DNA from: Euphorbia lathyris
Lineage: Eukaryota; Streptophyta; Magnoliopsida; Malpighiales; Euphorbiaceae
DNA length: 64,000 bases
Assembly (NCBI RefSeq): GCF_963576675.1
Contig: NC_088911.1
Location: 87,201,256-87,265,255 of the forward strand
Direction of reading: 5' to 3'
Below are positions 1-9,535 of this stretch, piece by piece. The position numbers and the translations under genes were made by a program. The notes under the pieces are model-generated. The model was not told the DNA's origin. It made no database searches and saw only the letters and a program-made list of their open reading frames with translations. Within the stretch, counting starts at the first letter, position 1, and the number at the start of each line of letters is the position of its first letter.

Positions 1-179
1 ATCGGTGTTCATTTTCCCATTCGTGGGTGGCGACTCTTCCATATCTCCGAGCTCCGGTCCTGCCGAGCAGCTTGATTCCACGATTGGTTGCTTTCGGCGC
101 CAATCACCGCTTACGTCGCCATGAGGTTGTCCACCCCCCGGTCCGCTCGGGAGATTAGGCCGCGGCACCTCGTCTAACA
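1..179 (+). repeat. End of the Tat 5' LTR
   Basis: Ends in TCTAACA at 179, directly before the PBS. It differs from the 3' LTR copy (17276-17454) at five positions (98, 129, 147, 162, 172), all transitions, with no indels. About 2.8 kb of this LTR lies to the left of the window. Confidence 0.92.
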
Positions 180-181
180 AG

Positions 182-199
182 TGGCGACTCTGTTGGGGA
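182..199 (+). other. Primer binding site (tRNA-Arg type)
   Basis: TGGCGACTCTGTTGGGGA lies two bases after the LTR end. It starts with TGG, complementary to a tRNA CCA tail, and resembles the arginine-tRNA PBS described for Ogre/Tat elements. The tRNA assignment is from memory of that family and was not aligned. Confidence 0.75.
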
Positions 200-2124
200 A
201 GCTAGAAATTTGATTCCGGAAGGCGTGTATTAAGCCCTTAACGGGGACGGATCGTTTTACTTCTTTTCGTATGCATTCATGTGCATTATTGCAAACCCTT
301 TGGGTAATTTCCACGAAACCTCTAGCGAGAGTCCATTCGTCGCTCGAAAGAGGCTAGTGTAAGTTCCCCCTTACAGTAAGGCGCCAGAGGGTCCCCATCC
401 ATTCGTTAGGGGCGAATCTGTGCGGTCCTGTGAGGTCCCGCGGTCAGCCGTGTCAGTATATAGTAGCCTTAGAAGTTTCCATAGGATTACCCATTACTAT
501 TTTTGATGTGATAAATGAATCGGTTCGTGTTTTCAAACCGCCATGATACGTGTCTAATCCTAAAGTATGTAAAGAAAATGAGACGATGCGTTAATATATA
601 CTTATGAATCGACATACTAATTACCCTAAAAACATCGAAACAATTTGAACTAAAGACGACTTAGTTATCTCGTACGAATGAACATGTGTGACCCGCCTTG
701 TCCCTTTCGGTGTCCCGACGAAGGCACGTGTTCAGGAAATATGTTATGACGTAAGCACGTATTAGTATGTATCGGTTCGGTGTTAAGGATAGTTACATTT
801 CGATACAAACGACTATATTAACAGTAGCCGTTATTCACATTCTTTAGATAAATTGGAATAAAACGAGATCACGACGAAACGAAAACGAAGAACATTTCTG
901 TCTTGAATGACCCTGTCGTAACGTAAAAAGTTTCGCACAAGTAGCCCGTCCCTTCCGAATAAAAGACGAGCTTTTACGTTATGCCTCGTGTCGTTCTTAA
1001 GAGAAATGGATGTGTCCGCAAAGGTGACTAAGAAAATAAAAGAAAAGAAAAATGAACTAATCGACCAAAATCATTCCGAGACTACGATATATATCAATCC
1101 CGAGGGTAGTTAAAGAAAATAAACCAATGTCGTTGTATACGTGCCTCGGACGAGTGTATACCCCGTTTAAAATCTCGAAGCCGAATTAAGCCAAACCATA
1201 TAATTGCGCCATATGGACGAGACTGCGGGTTTTGACTAACGACTCGATCATTTCGACCGTTACCAAAACTGCAAGAAATATGGCCCGATATACGTGTTTG
1301 CTTAAATTCGCGCCTAAAGGAAAGAAAACGGTGGTATCCTCGCTTCGAACAAACACGCGATTTAACGAAAGGTGGGTTTTCTATAACCACACTAAGATGA
1401 TATATCCCGTAGGATTGAGAAGAACAACGAACTGTTGCTAGCCGAAAGGTTACCGTGCGCTCAAAATAAGACTCGCCGTCTTTTCACGTAGCTAAAATGA
1501 GCAAACGGATCCTCGACGCTAAGAACAAACGCGTTACACGATGAGTCTGTTCCCTAAAATAAAATCCAAAAGTGATTCCATCACTAAATAAACACGTGGT
1601 TACGTCTCTCGATAGATCTAAAAGATCCCGTTGTGATACAAAAATCGAGACACGAACCCACGCGAACAAAAGGGAACGAATCATTGACAATAACGAACGA
1701 TTGGACTAGAAGAATAACTCGTACCACGTCTAAAAACTGAGATGCGCTCAAAGGGAGTCAAAACCCGAATTAATGCGTCTCGCGAAAGGACAAAAGACGA
1801 GTTATTCCGAAAGGACAATCCGCTTGGTCGATATCTTAGTCACTGAACGTTGGTACGTCAAAACGAACTGTGTTGTATGGTGAATGATTTATTTTTCCTC
1901 AATAATCGACGGCATCACGCGTCCCCTGGACCGCAATGTGAGCCCCAAACCAAAATCCTAGAAAAGAGACCTGGACCAACGAGTGTGTGGAGGAATAAGG
2001 GTGGAAGAGAGATGTTGTGATACGTGTAATTAGACTAACGTTTGTTCTTCTTATCTTATATATCCGTAAAATAAATAAACGCACACACCACGAATCATGC
2101 ATATAAAATCATGCATACATACTA
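200..2124 (+). other. Tat leader between PBS and gag, no gene recognised
   Basis: About 1.9 kb with only short, unrelated reading frames on both strands (longest 98 codons). Some Ogre elements carry an extra ORF here. I see no continuous frame or known motif, so this is a long untranslated leader or a decayed ORF. Confidence 0.6.
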
Positions 2125-4185
2125 ATGGATACCGTTCGCGCAGACGTCATCATTAAGCGGTTGTGGTTTCGCGAGAGTAATCGGCTTGTCAGACAGTTTG
2201 ATCAGCTACGAGTAGACAGTTCAGAATCAGTAGTTGTGGCTTCTGAATCATCTTCGTCTGGGTATACTCAGTCTTCCGTCAGTATGTCTGCGATCGATGA
2301 GAAAGTGGCTGAATTGGAGAATTCTGTGAACAATATCAATGATCAGCTGGCCGTGATCTTGGCCCAGCTAGCTGAGTTAGCACTGAAGGACAACAAGAGT
2401 GGTAGTAAGCGTGCTGAGAATGAGGTGAACGATGGTCCTCGCTTTGGGAATGAGGAGGATTATCAGGATTATATCCGAAAACAGTTAGAGAAAGAGAAAG
2501 CTAATGAAGAGGAGTGGAGGCAACACATCACACAGGAAGTGCAGGACTTGCGTGGAGGAAGTTCCGGAAGTCAGGACTTCTATAACTTGAAGAATTGTTT
2601 GTCGGCAACAGCTTTGCCTTTGAAATTCTGGCTCCCTGACATGAAAAAGTTCGATGGAACGGGAGATCCCACCGCTCACATGAATCAGTATGTTGCTGTG
2701 ATGAAGCACACGATCCTGACTGAAGATCAAGTCCTAGGGCTGTTTAACACCTACCTAGAGGGGGCTGCCCTCACATGGTTCCATGCATTGCCGATGGTGA
2801 CAAAGAGGGATTGGAAGGAGTTAGCGAAGTCATTTATCGCTCAGTATAGCTTTAACACCATGCTGGAGGTCACTTTGAAAGAGCTAGAGAGCACTAAGCA
2901 ACAGGCTGGGGAATCCTTTTCCGATTTTGTGAAAAGATGGAGGGCTAAGGCCGCAGTGATGAAACAAAAGCCGCTCGAGCAGGATCAGATCCGAATGGTG
3001 GTTGGCAACACGTTGCCGTATATCAAGAATGAGTTGCGGTATATGCCATTTACTGATTTCAATCAGATGTATAGTTGTGCCTTGACTGTTGAAGGGGATG
3101 GGGAGCCAAAGAAAGCTTATACCAAGTGGACGAAGTCTGGGTATAGTGCCAGAGGGCCTAGTGCGAGTACAGAATCCGCAGCAGTGAAAGTGGTTGATCT
3201 TAATGCTATTGAAAAGAGGCGGTTCGCCAAGTTCGATCAGACCTACGCAAAAGTTTTCGAGCGTCTGCAGAAAAAGGGATTGTTGAAAGCCCTTACCCCG
3301 TATAACAAAGCTCAACCTACTCCGCAGATACAGGCTAGAGGGTATTGTGAATTCCATAGCAGTTATGGGCATACAATTGAGAATTGTGAGAGGCTGAAAC
3401 ACGAAATCCAGGATTTAATCGAGGAGAAAAAGATAGCTGATCCTTCGTCAGCGAACCCTTCCACTAGGCATAATCCATTGCCTAATCATAGGGTGAGCAT
3501 GATCGGAGTTGGCTTGACAGAATGTGTAGTGATGGAATCCTTCGAGGAGAACGTAGAGGAGTTGTTGGACTCCGATGAGAAGAATAATATGGGAAATGGT
3601 CTGTATGTGTCCTTCCTTGGTGAAGAACAAGAGGATGAACTAATGGATGAAGGGTCGGACGGTGGAGCACCGTATGATGAAGATAGTGCCGAAGAGACCG
3701 GGGAAGGGTCGTCTCGGACTATTGTGCCAGAATTGGGTCTGTTTAGTGGTGGAGAAAACCCCGAGGTGCACTTGCGTGAATATATGCGCGATATGTTTGT
3801 CGAATCCTTCGGAGTAGATGAAATTGCCCAGTGGTTCCACCATTCACTGGTAGGCGAGCCTTTGGAATGGTTCCACTCATTACCCGACTCTTGCAAGCAT
3901 GATTGGGATCAATTATCAAATTTATTCTTAGAAAAGTACCAAAGAGCCGAGGACAGGGCCGCAGAGCGCTTCGCAATGCAGATTGGACCTATCAAGCGTC
4001 CGCTACCGAGGGTTAGCAAATATAATGGCAATAAGGACCCTATGGAGCACCTTCACTTCTACTTGTCGGCTATGGCGCCTTTGGGTTTTAAAGAGGAAGA
4101 GATCACTAGCTTGTTTTGCAATTCGTTAATGGGTGAACCGTTAATGTGGTACATGTCGTTGCCAATGTATGTCAAGACCGATTAG
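2125..4185 (+). CDS. gag: Tat Gag polyprotein, first part, ending at an in-frame TAG
   Basis: Structural Gag that packages element RNA in cytoplasmic particles. In the 686 residues, 55-85 form a likely coiled coil. Residues 165-325 are the retrotransposon Gag/capsid domain (FDGTGDPTAHM, LEGAALTWFHALP, then a second half to about 325). Residues 408-421 form a cysteine/histidine knuckle (CEFH, GH, C). After the knuckle come two further capsid-like modules, about 535-605 and 627-686, with an acidic linker (about 470-530) before them. Each keeps the pattern G-x-x-[DN]-P, H-[LM], L-x-G-E-P-L-x-W. The TAG at 4183-4185 falls where the other modules have Trp, and the same frame continues at once (4192-6363). 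It is either a nonsense mutation or a readthrough point. The ATG at 2125 is the first of this long frame. Confidence 0.85.
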   Translation: MDTVRADVIIKRLWFRESNRLVRQFDQLRVDSSESVVVASESSSSGYTQSSVSMSAIDEKVAELENSVNNINDQLAVILAQLAELALKDNKSGSKRAENEVNDGPRFGNEEDYQDYIRKQLEKEKANEEEWRQHITQEVQDLRGGSSGSQDFYNLKNCLSATALPLKFWLPDMKKFDGTGDPTAHMNQYVAVMKHTILTEDQVLGLFNTYLEGAALTWFHALPMVTKRDWKELAKSFIAQYSFNTMLEVTLKELESTKQQAGESFSDFVKRWRAKAAVMKQKPLEQDQIRMVVGNTLPYIKNELRYMPFTDFNQMYSCALTVEGDGEPKKAYTKWTKSGYSARGPSASTESAAVKVVDLNAIEKRRFAKFDQTYAKVFERLQKKGLLKALTPYNKAQPTPQIQARGYCEFHSSYGHTIENCERLKHEIQDLIEEKKIADPSSANPSTRHNPLPNHRVSMIGVGLTECVVMESFEENVEELLDSDEKNNMGNGLYVSFLGEEQEDELMDEGSDGGAPYDEDSAEETGEGSSRTIVPELGLFSGGENPEVHLREYMRDMFVESFGVDEIAQWFHHSLVGEPLEWFHSLPDSCKHDWDQLSNLFLEKYQRAEDRAAERFAMQIGPIKRPLPRVSKYNGNKDPMEHLHFYLSAMAPLGFKEEEITSLFCNSLMGEPLMWYMSLPMYVKTD

Positions 4186-4191
4186 GCAGCA

Positions 4192-6363
4192 ATGACGAAG
4201 AGATTTATCAAGGAGTATACAGTATGGATGCTAGCAGAGCAAACCCCTGATTCTCCGTCTTACCAAACACCTGATGCGGTGTTAGCAATGCCTAGGTATG
4301 GTGGATACCAGGATCCTGTGGAGCACGCGAGGTTATTCCGCAATCATATGTATGACGCCGGATTTCCGCAATGTGAGTTGCATGAACATTTTTCGGAAAC
4401 CTTGATGGGTGAAGCCTTATTGTGGCATCAAGGCCTATCAGAGGAGGAAATGGGTCATTGGGTACCGCTCAGGAGTGCCTTTGTGGCAAGATATGAGATG
4501 TATGTTCCATGGACGGGATCCCTGGAGGATCTGGATAGGATCAGGCAGTTCCCCGAGGAACCATTTGTGGACTATGCTAGGAGGTGGAGGCACCGTTATG
4601 AGAAGTGTCATGAAACAATGAGCGATAAGGTGCAGCTTATGTGCATACAACGAGGTGCTATTCCGTTGGCCGCCAGAAGGATGAGCAGAGTGTCCCTCTG
4701 GGATTATGATGAGTTGATAGGTTGGGCCTTGTATGGATCGGCGGATCCCTTTTACTTGAATCCGAATGTTCCTCACGTCATGGATTTAATGGTTGTGGAC
4801 ATTTGGGAGAGTTCTTCGGACGAGGAAGATGCCAATCAGAGGGTTCCTATTAACATTTGGGATGAATCGGATGATGAGCCAGAAATCGCCGTCATGACAA
4901 GGTCAGGGCGAGTGGCCGAGGGGAAGGCACCTATGATAGAAACAGAGATTGGAGAAGGGTCGGCTCCTAAGCCCGATGACCAAGTTCTTGAGCAGTTGAA
5001 GAAGACGCAAGCTAAGTCCACAGTCTGGGAAGTCTTATGCCATTCTAAGTACCATCGTGAGAACCTGATGAAAGAGTTGCAGAATCTGGTTATTTCCACC
5101 GATACTGAGCCGGCAGCGCTAGTGGGAGCAATTATGGCCCGAAAGAAGGCTGAAATCACATTTACTGACGAGGATCTCCCAGAAGAGGGGAAGGCTCACA
5201 ATAAGCCTTTGTATATCCGAGCGAAAATCAACGGAAAGAAGACTAGATGTGTGATGGTCGATGATGGATCGGCTATTAATGTTTGTCCGTTGAAACTCTT
5301 GTCGAAGTTGGGAGTGGAGAGGGGAAACTTGACAGCCTCTGAACCTGTGATTAGAGCATATGATGATAGCCGTAGGCATATTGAAGGAGTCTTTAAGGCC
5401 AAGTTGAAAGGGGGGCCGCATGAAGAAGAAACTGAGTTCACTGTGCTGGATATACCGGTAACCTTTGCTGTACTTTTGGGACACCCTTGGTTCCATAAGC
5501 TGGGAGGTGTGCCCTCCACGCTCCACCAAATGATTAAATTCCCCTTCGGGGAGGAGATAGTGACAATTAGAGCTGAGAAATTGAGCTCGGTGGCAGCATT
5601 GGGAATTGAGCCTCAACTTTTCTCCGGATTCCAAGTCTCCGGGATTTACGAATCAAGCATGACCACCGACGTGGTGAAGATGATGAAGGGAGGTTTCATC
5701 CCAGGAATGGGCTTAGGAGCACACCATCAGGGGTTGCCAGAATTTCCGGATTTTAAGAGTCAGAAAACCTGGAGGGGTTTGGGATATGAGCAGGGAGGTC
5801 CATCCAACGCAAGTGGCGAAGGAAAAGTGGGCTTGAGGAAGTACTTCGTGAACGAGGGGCATGGAAAGGCATATTCAGGGACCCCCGAGGCATGGATTAG
5901 CGCCGAAGGAAAGATTCTGCCGAGGTTCGAAATCTTCAATGATGTTGCCGACTGGGGCAAAGGAAAGGCGAGCTGCTTTGTCGAGGAGATTATGGTGCTA
6001 GACTTGAATGCCGAGGAGCAAGTCATCACCATTGAAGCAACTGTGGGAGCGGTGGACGAGCCCAATACCTCCAAGGTTCATGAGGAGCCCGAGAACCCTG
6101 ATGATGAAAATTGTATTACCGCTTTGTTTGAATCAGATGATGTAATCACCCATGCTATCAATGAAATGAATTCTGATTTTGCTTACTTGCTTGATGTTGA
6201 TCATGATCATTCCATGCATTCTCATTCATATAACATGCCTACATTTGAAATCAATGCAATAGAAATGTCAACTTTCAATCTTGGTACGGATGAAAATCCT
6301 AAACTTATACAAATTGCTCAAGCATTAACTATTGAAGAGAGAAAAAAAAATTTGAGAGAATAA
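4192..6363 (+). CDS. Tat Gag continuation, fourth capsid-like module, aspartic protease and G-patch
   Basis: Same frame as the upstream Gag ORF; the first ATG after the stop is probably not a real start. Residues 32-100 form a fourth capsid-like module (YGGYQDPVEHARLF, LMGEALLWHQ), followed by a Gag-like second half to about 180. Residues 340-450 are the aspartic protease, with catalytic VDDGS at 356-360 and the flap-side LLGHPW at about 428-433. Residues 498-535 look like a G-patch (GGFIPGMGLGAHHQGL, then RGLGY), a glycine-rich RNA-binding module also known next to some retroviral proteases. The frame ends at TAA 6361-6363, after a run of nine A's at 6342-6350. The RT frame begins just downstream in the -1 register. 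Confidence 0.82.
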   Translation: MTKRFIKEYTVWMLAEQTPDSPSYQTPDAVLAMPRYGGYQDPVEHARLFRNHMYDAGFPQCELHEHFSETLMGEALLWHQGLSEEEMGHWVPLRSAFVARYEMYVPWTGSLEDLDRIRQFPEEPFVDYARRWRHRYEKCHETMSDKVQLMCIQRGAIPLAARRMSRVSLWDYDELIGWALYGSADPFYLNPNVPHVMDLMVVDIWESSSDEEDANQRVPINIWDESDDEPEIAVMTRSGRVAEGKAPMIETEIGEGSAPKPDDQVLEQLKKTQAKSTVWEVLCHSKYHRENLMKELQNLVISTDTEPAALVGAIMARKKAEITFTDEDLPEEGKAHNKPLYIRAKINGKKTRCVMVDDGSAINVCPLKLLSKLGVERGNLTASEPVIRAYDDSRRHIEGVFKAKLKGGPHEEETEFTVLDIPVTFAVLLGHPWFHKLGGVPSTLHQMIKFPFGEEIVTIRAEKLSSVAALGIEPQLFSGFQVSGIYESSMTTDVVKMMKGGFIPGMGLGAHHQGLPEFPDFKSQKTWRGLGYEQGGPSNASGEGKVGLRKYFVNEGHGKAYSGTPEAWISAEGKILPRFEIFNDVADWGKGKASCFVEEIMVLDLNAEEQVITIEATVGAVDEPNTSKVHEEPENPDDENCITALFESDDVITHAINEMNSDFAYLLDVDHDHSMHSHSYNMPTFEINAIEMSTFNLGTDENPKLIQIAQALTIEERKKNLRE

Positions 6364-6404
6364 TTAAAAAATACGAAATTGTATTCGCTTGGACATACGA
6401 AGAC

Positions 6405-7433
6405 ATGCCTGGAATTGATCAATCTATCGTAACTCATCGCATTCCAACTTATCCTGAAGCAAAGCCCGTAAAGCAGAAGCTCCGACGTATGAGACCCGAA
6501 TGGGCAGATAAGATCAGGGAGGAGGTGAAGAAGCAGTTAGAAGCAGGATTCATCGAAGTGATTGACTATCCCCCTTGGGTCGCAAATGTGGTACCAATTG
6601 CGAAAAAGGACGGCAAAGTGAGGATGTGCGTTGATTACAGAGATCTTAACAAGGCATGCCCCAAGGATGAGTTCGCATTGCCTCACATCGACGTATTAAT
6701 CGACAGTGCAGCGTCAAGTGTATTACACACGAATGTGGATGGTTTCATGGGCTACATGCAAGTCCAGATGGCCGAAAAGCACAAAGCAAAAACCTCGTTC
6801 ACAACTGAGTGGGGGACATACTGTTACAGAGTGATGCCGTTTGGTTTGAAGAATGCCGGGGCAACTTACCAGCGAATGGCTACAGCACTGTTCCATGATA
6901 TGATACACAAGGAGGTAGAAGTCTACGTGGACGATATGATGGTCAAATCAGAGACAAGAGAAGGGCATTTTACCGCGCTCGAGAAGTTTTTGGCCCGAAT
7001 TGCAGAATTCAAGCTAAGGTTAAACCCGAAGAAGTGCTTTTTCGGTGTTTCGTCGGGGAAAATCTTAGGCTATGTAATCGGAAATAAGGGAATCGAGGTG
7101 GATCCTGATAAGGTGAAGGCTATACAGGAGATGCCGGCGTCGAGAAATGAGAAGGAAGTGAGAGGGTTTCTGGGGCAGGTTCAGTATATCAGTCGGTTCA
7201 TAGCAAGACTCACCGCAATCTGCAAGCCAATCTTTAAGTTGCTAAGGAAAGACCAACCCGCTGTTTGGAATGATAAGTGTCAGCAAGCTTTGGACAGCGT
7301 CCGGAGCTATTTGTCTAATCCGCCAGTGCTGAGACCGCCTAAACTGGGAAAGCCGCTTCTCCTCTACGTAGCAATTGAGGAGCGATGGCTCAAGAGGGAG
7401 ACACAGGTGTGGAGCACGCGGTGTATTATTTGA
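6405..7433 (+). CDS. pol: Tat reverse transcriptase
   Basis: RNA-dependent DNA polymerase that copies element RNA. The recognisable frame begins upstream of the ATG, from about 6363 (EIVFAWTYEDMPG). It contains the Ty3/gypsy RT blocks in order: KQLEAGFIEV, VRMCVDYRDLNKACPKDEF, KTSFTTEWGTYCYRVMPFGL, the catalytic YVDD in EVYVDDMMVKS, then the connection/thumb (LGYVIGNKGIEVDPDK, VRGFLGQVQYISRFI). The start of the RT-linked RNase H (LLLYVAIEE) is reached before the frame is lost around 7375-7390. The true reading continues in the -1 register at 7385. A few codons are missing at the junction, so this is a small deletion rather than a programmed shift. Confidence 0.88.
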   Translation: MPGIDQSIVTHRIPTYPEAKPVKQKLRRMRPEWADKIREEVKKQLEAGFIEVIDYPPWVANVVPIAKKDGKVRMCVDYRDLNKACPKDEFALPHIDVLIDSAASSVLHTNVDGFMGYMQVQMAEKHKAKTSFTTEWGTYCYRVMPFGLKNAGATYQRMATALFHDMIHKEVEVYVDDMMVKSETREGHFTALEKFLARIAEFKLRLNPKKCFFGVSSGKILGYVIGNKGIEVDPDKVKAIQEMPASRNEKEVRGFLGQVQYISRFIARLTAICKPIFKLLRKDQPAVWNDKCQQALDSVRSYLSNPPVLRPPKLGKPLLLYVAIEERWLKRETQVWSTRCII

Positions 7434-8632
7434 GTAAGAAATTCCTGGAGTACGAGCTCAAGTACAACATGATCGAAAAGACATGTGTGGCAGTGGTATG
7501 GTTGACAAAGAAACTGCGGCTTTATTTCCAATCGTATAAAGTGATCATTATTTCTCGGATGGACCCCGTGAAGTATCTATACCGAACTCCATCCTTGACG
7601 GGGAAGTTAGCCAGATGGTTGTTGCTTTTATCCGAGTTTGACATTGAATATGTGACAAAGAAGGTTATCAAAGGGAGGGTCGTGGCAGAATTTCTGGCCA
7701 ACCAACCTCTGAATGTAGAGGAAGAAGAGATAAGCTATGATTTCCCCGATGAACACTTGAACGCAATCGAAGTTATACCGTGGAAAATGTTCTTCGATGG
7801 AGCAGTTAATTCGAATGGAGCCGGAGTAGGAGTACTACTTACCTCACCGGAAGGAGAAAGGATCCTGATGGCCAAGAAGTTATCCTTCCCTCTCACTAAT
7901 AATATGGCCGAATATGAAGCATGCATTTATGGTTTAGAGTCATTAGCGGCACTGGGAGCATCATATGTCGAAATTTGGGGTGACTCCAAGTTGATCATCA
8001 AACAGGCACAAGGAAACTGGGAAGTGAGGGAAGAAAGGCTACGTCCATATCTAGATCAGCTAGAAGGGTTGGCACAAAGATTCAAGGAGTGTCGTTTCTA
8101 TCACATTCCTCAAGCGCAGAACCAGGCGGCGGATGCTTTGGCCACTTTGGTGTCAGTTTGGGACAACCCCCGGAACCTTGCCTCGAAACCGTTGGTATTA
8201 AGGAGATCTCACAAACCATGCTATGAGGACGTAATGCTGTTAGAGGCAGATGAAAAACCGTGGTATTTCGATATCGTGAACTTCATGAAAAATGGAACAT
8301 ATCCGGCAGAGTCAGAACCGAGGGATCAAGCTGTGATTAGAAGGTTAGCTCGTCAGTTCATCATCCACGACGACTTACTTTACAAAAGGCACATCGATGG
8401 GTTACAGCTAAGGTGCTTAGATGCGGGAGAAGCCTGCGAGGCGATGGAATCGGTGCATTCAGGAATTTGCGGGGCCCATATGGGAGGAGTGGTGTTACCA
8501 AAGAAAATCATAAGGCAAGGCTTCTATTGGCTCACCATGGAAAGAGATTGTAACGAGTATGCGAAGAAATGTCACGATTGTCAAATCCACGGCGATTGCA
8601 GTCATCTTCCGGCCACGGAATTACATGTGTGA
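7385..8632 (+). CDS. pol: Tat RNase H, second (archaeal-type) RNase H and integrase zinc domain
   Basis: Residues 1-110 hold the remainder of the RT-linked RNase H (GVEHAVYYLSKKF, LTGKLARWLLLLSEF). About 132-265 form a second RNase H with all four acidic positions: D in FFDGAVNSNGAG, E in MAEYEA, D in IWGDSKLI, D in AADALA. This extra domain is diagnostic of the Tat lineage. About 345-405 hold the integrase HHCC zinc domain (HSGICGAHMGG, GFYW, CHDCQ). A TGA at 8630-8632 interrupts the protein between the zinc and catalytic domains, and the frame continues unchanged after it. Confidence 0.87.
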   Translation: MAQEGDTGVEHAVYYLSKKFLEYELKYNMIEKTCVAVVWLTKKLRLYFQSYKVIIISRMDPVKYLYRTPSLTGKLARWLLLLSEFDIEYVTKKVIKGRVVAEFLANQPLNVEEEEISYDFPDEHLNAIEVIPWKMFFDGAVNSNGAGVGVLLTSPEGERILMAKKLSFPLTNNMAEYEACIYGLESLAALGASYVEIWGDSKLIIKQAQGNWEVREERLRPYLDQLEGLAQRFKECRFYHIPQAQNQAADALATLVSVWDNPRNLASKPLVLRRSHKPCYEDVMLLEADEKPWYFDIVNFMKNGTYPAESEPRDQAVIRRLARQFIIHDDLLYKRHIDGLQLRCLDAGEACEAMESVHSGICGAHMGGVVLPKKIIRQGFYWLTMERDCNEYAKKCHDCQIHGDCSHLPATELHV

Positions 8633-9535
8633 GCACCTATTTGGCCATTCGCTGCCTGGGGCACTGACATCATCGGCGAAGTAAGGCCTAACGCTTCAAA
8701 TGGACATAAGTTTATTACTGTCGCCATCGATTATTTCACCAAGTGGGTACAAGCAGAGTCGTTTAGCAAACTGGGATCCAAGCAGATGAGAAAGTTCATT
8801 GAAAAACACTTGATCACCAGGTTTGGAGTGCCTCATCACATGATTACGGATAATGGGGTCCAGTTTCAGGGGGAAGTAAGGAATCTGTTCCGAGAATATG
8901 GCATTGAACATCACAGATCTTCTCCATACCGTCCACAAGCTAATGGGGCAGTAGAAGCAGCTAATAAGAACCTTAAAAGGATTCTCGTAAAGACGGTGGA
9001 ATCACATCGGAACTGGCATGAGCACCTCCCACTCGCGTTGTGGGCTTATCGCATGACAATCAGAACCTCGACTGGGGCAACGCCATTCTCCTTGGTATAC
9101 GAAACAGAAGCAGTCCTGCCAATTGAGATCGAAAAGCGATCGTTGAGAATCGCAGTGGAGACAGAAATTCCCGAGGCGGAATGGGCGAAGAAACGATGTG
9201 AGCAGTTGGCTCTAGTTGACGAAAAAAGGATGGAAGCGCTTTACCATGTACAGTTATATCAAAGAAGGATGGCTCGGGCTTTCAATAAAAAGGTCAAGAC
9301 CAGTCCTATCAAAGAAGGAGATTTGGTGCTGAAACAGATCCGTGTGACGCACACCGACCCAAGGGGGAAGTTCAGGCCTAACTGGGAAGGACCATTCGTC
9401 GTGAAGAAGATACTAAGCAAAGGAGCGGTGAAGTTAACCACAATGGACGGCATGGAATTCTCCGAACCTACCAACCTGGATAGGCTTAAGAAATACTTTT
9501 TCATAAAAAAACAAAAAAAAAAAAATTCCCGATAG
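8633..9535 (+). CDS. pol: Tat integrase catalytic core and C-terminal domain
   Basis: Continues in frame after the TGA at 8630. The catalytic triad is present: D in WGTDIIGEV, D in MITDNGVQFQGE, and E in YRPQANGAVEAANK. The C-terminal part contains the GPF/Y-like segment (PNWEGPFVVKKIL). It ends in a lysine-rich tail coded by A-runs, with the stop at 9533-9535 inside the first of three hairpins. The first ATG of this stretch (8786) lies inside the core, so it is not a genuine start; the piece belongs to one broken Pol protein. Confidence 0.87.
   Translation, partial: APIWPFAAWGTDIIGEVRPNASNGHKFITVAIDYFTKWVQAESFSKLGSKQMRKFIEKHLITRFGVPHHMITDNGVQFQGEVRNLFREYGIEHHRSSPYRPQANGAVEAANKNLKRILVKTVESHRNWHEHLPLALWAYRMTIRTSTGATPFSLVYETEAVLPIEIEKRSLRIAVETEIPEAEWAKKRCEQLALVDEKRMEALYHVQLYQRRMARAFNKKVKTSPIKEGDLVLKQIRVTHTDPRGKFRPNWEGPFVVKKILSKGAVKLTTMDGMEFSEPTNLDRLKKYFFIKKQKKKNSR

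Noticed and set aside
1094..2102. Short minus-strand frames in the Tat leader
   Set aside because: At most 98 codons, no splice continuity and no motif, unlike the antisense gene downstream of pol.
2884..3402. 172-codon minus-strand frame over gag
   Set aside because: Shadow of the well-supported Gag frame; no domain.
7375..7390. Second break in Tat pol as a programmed frameshift
   Set aside because: No slippery sequence, and RNase H codons are missing across the junction, so deletion is the better explanation.
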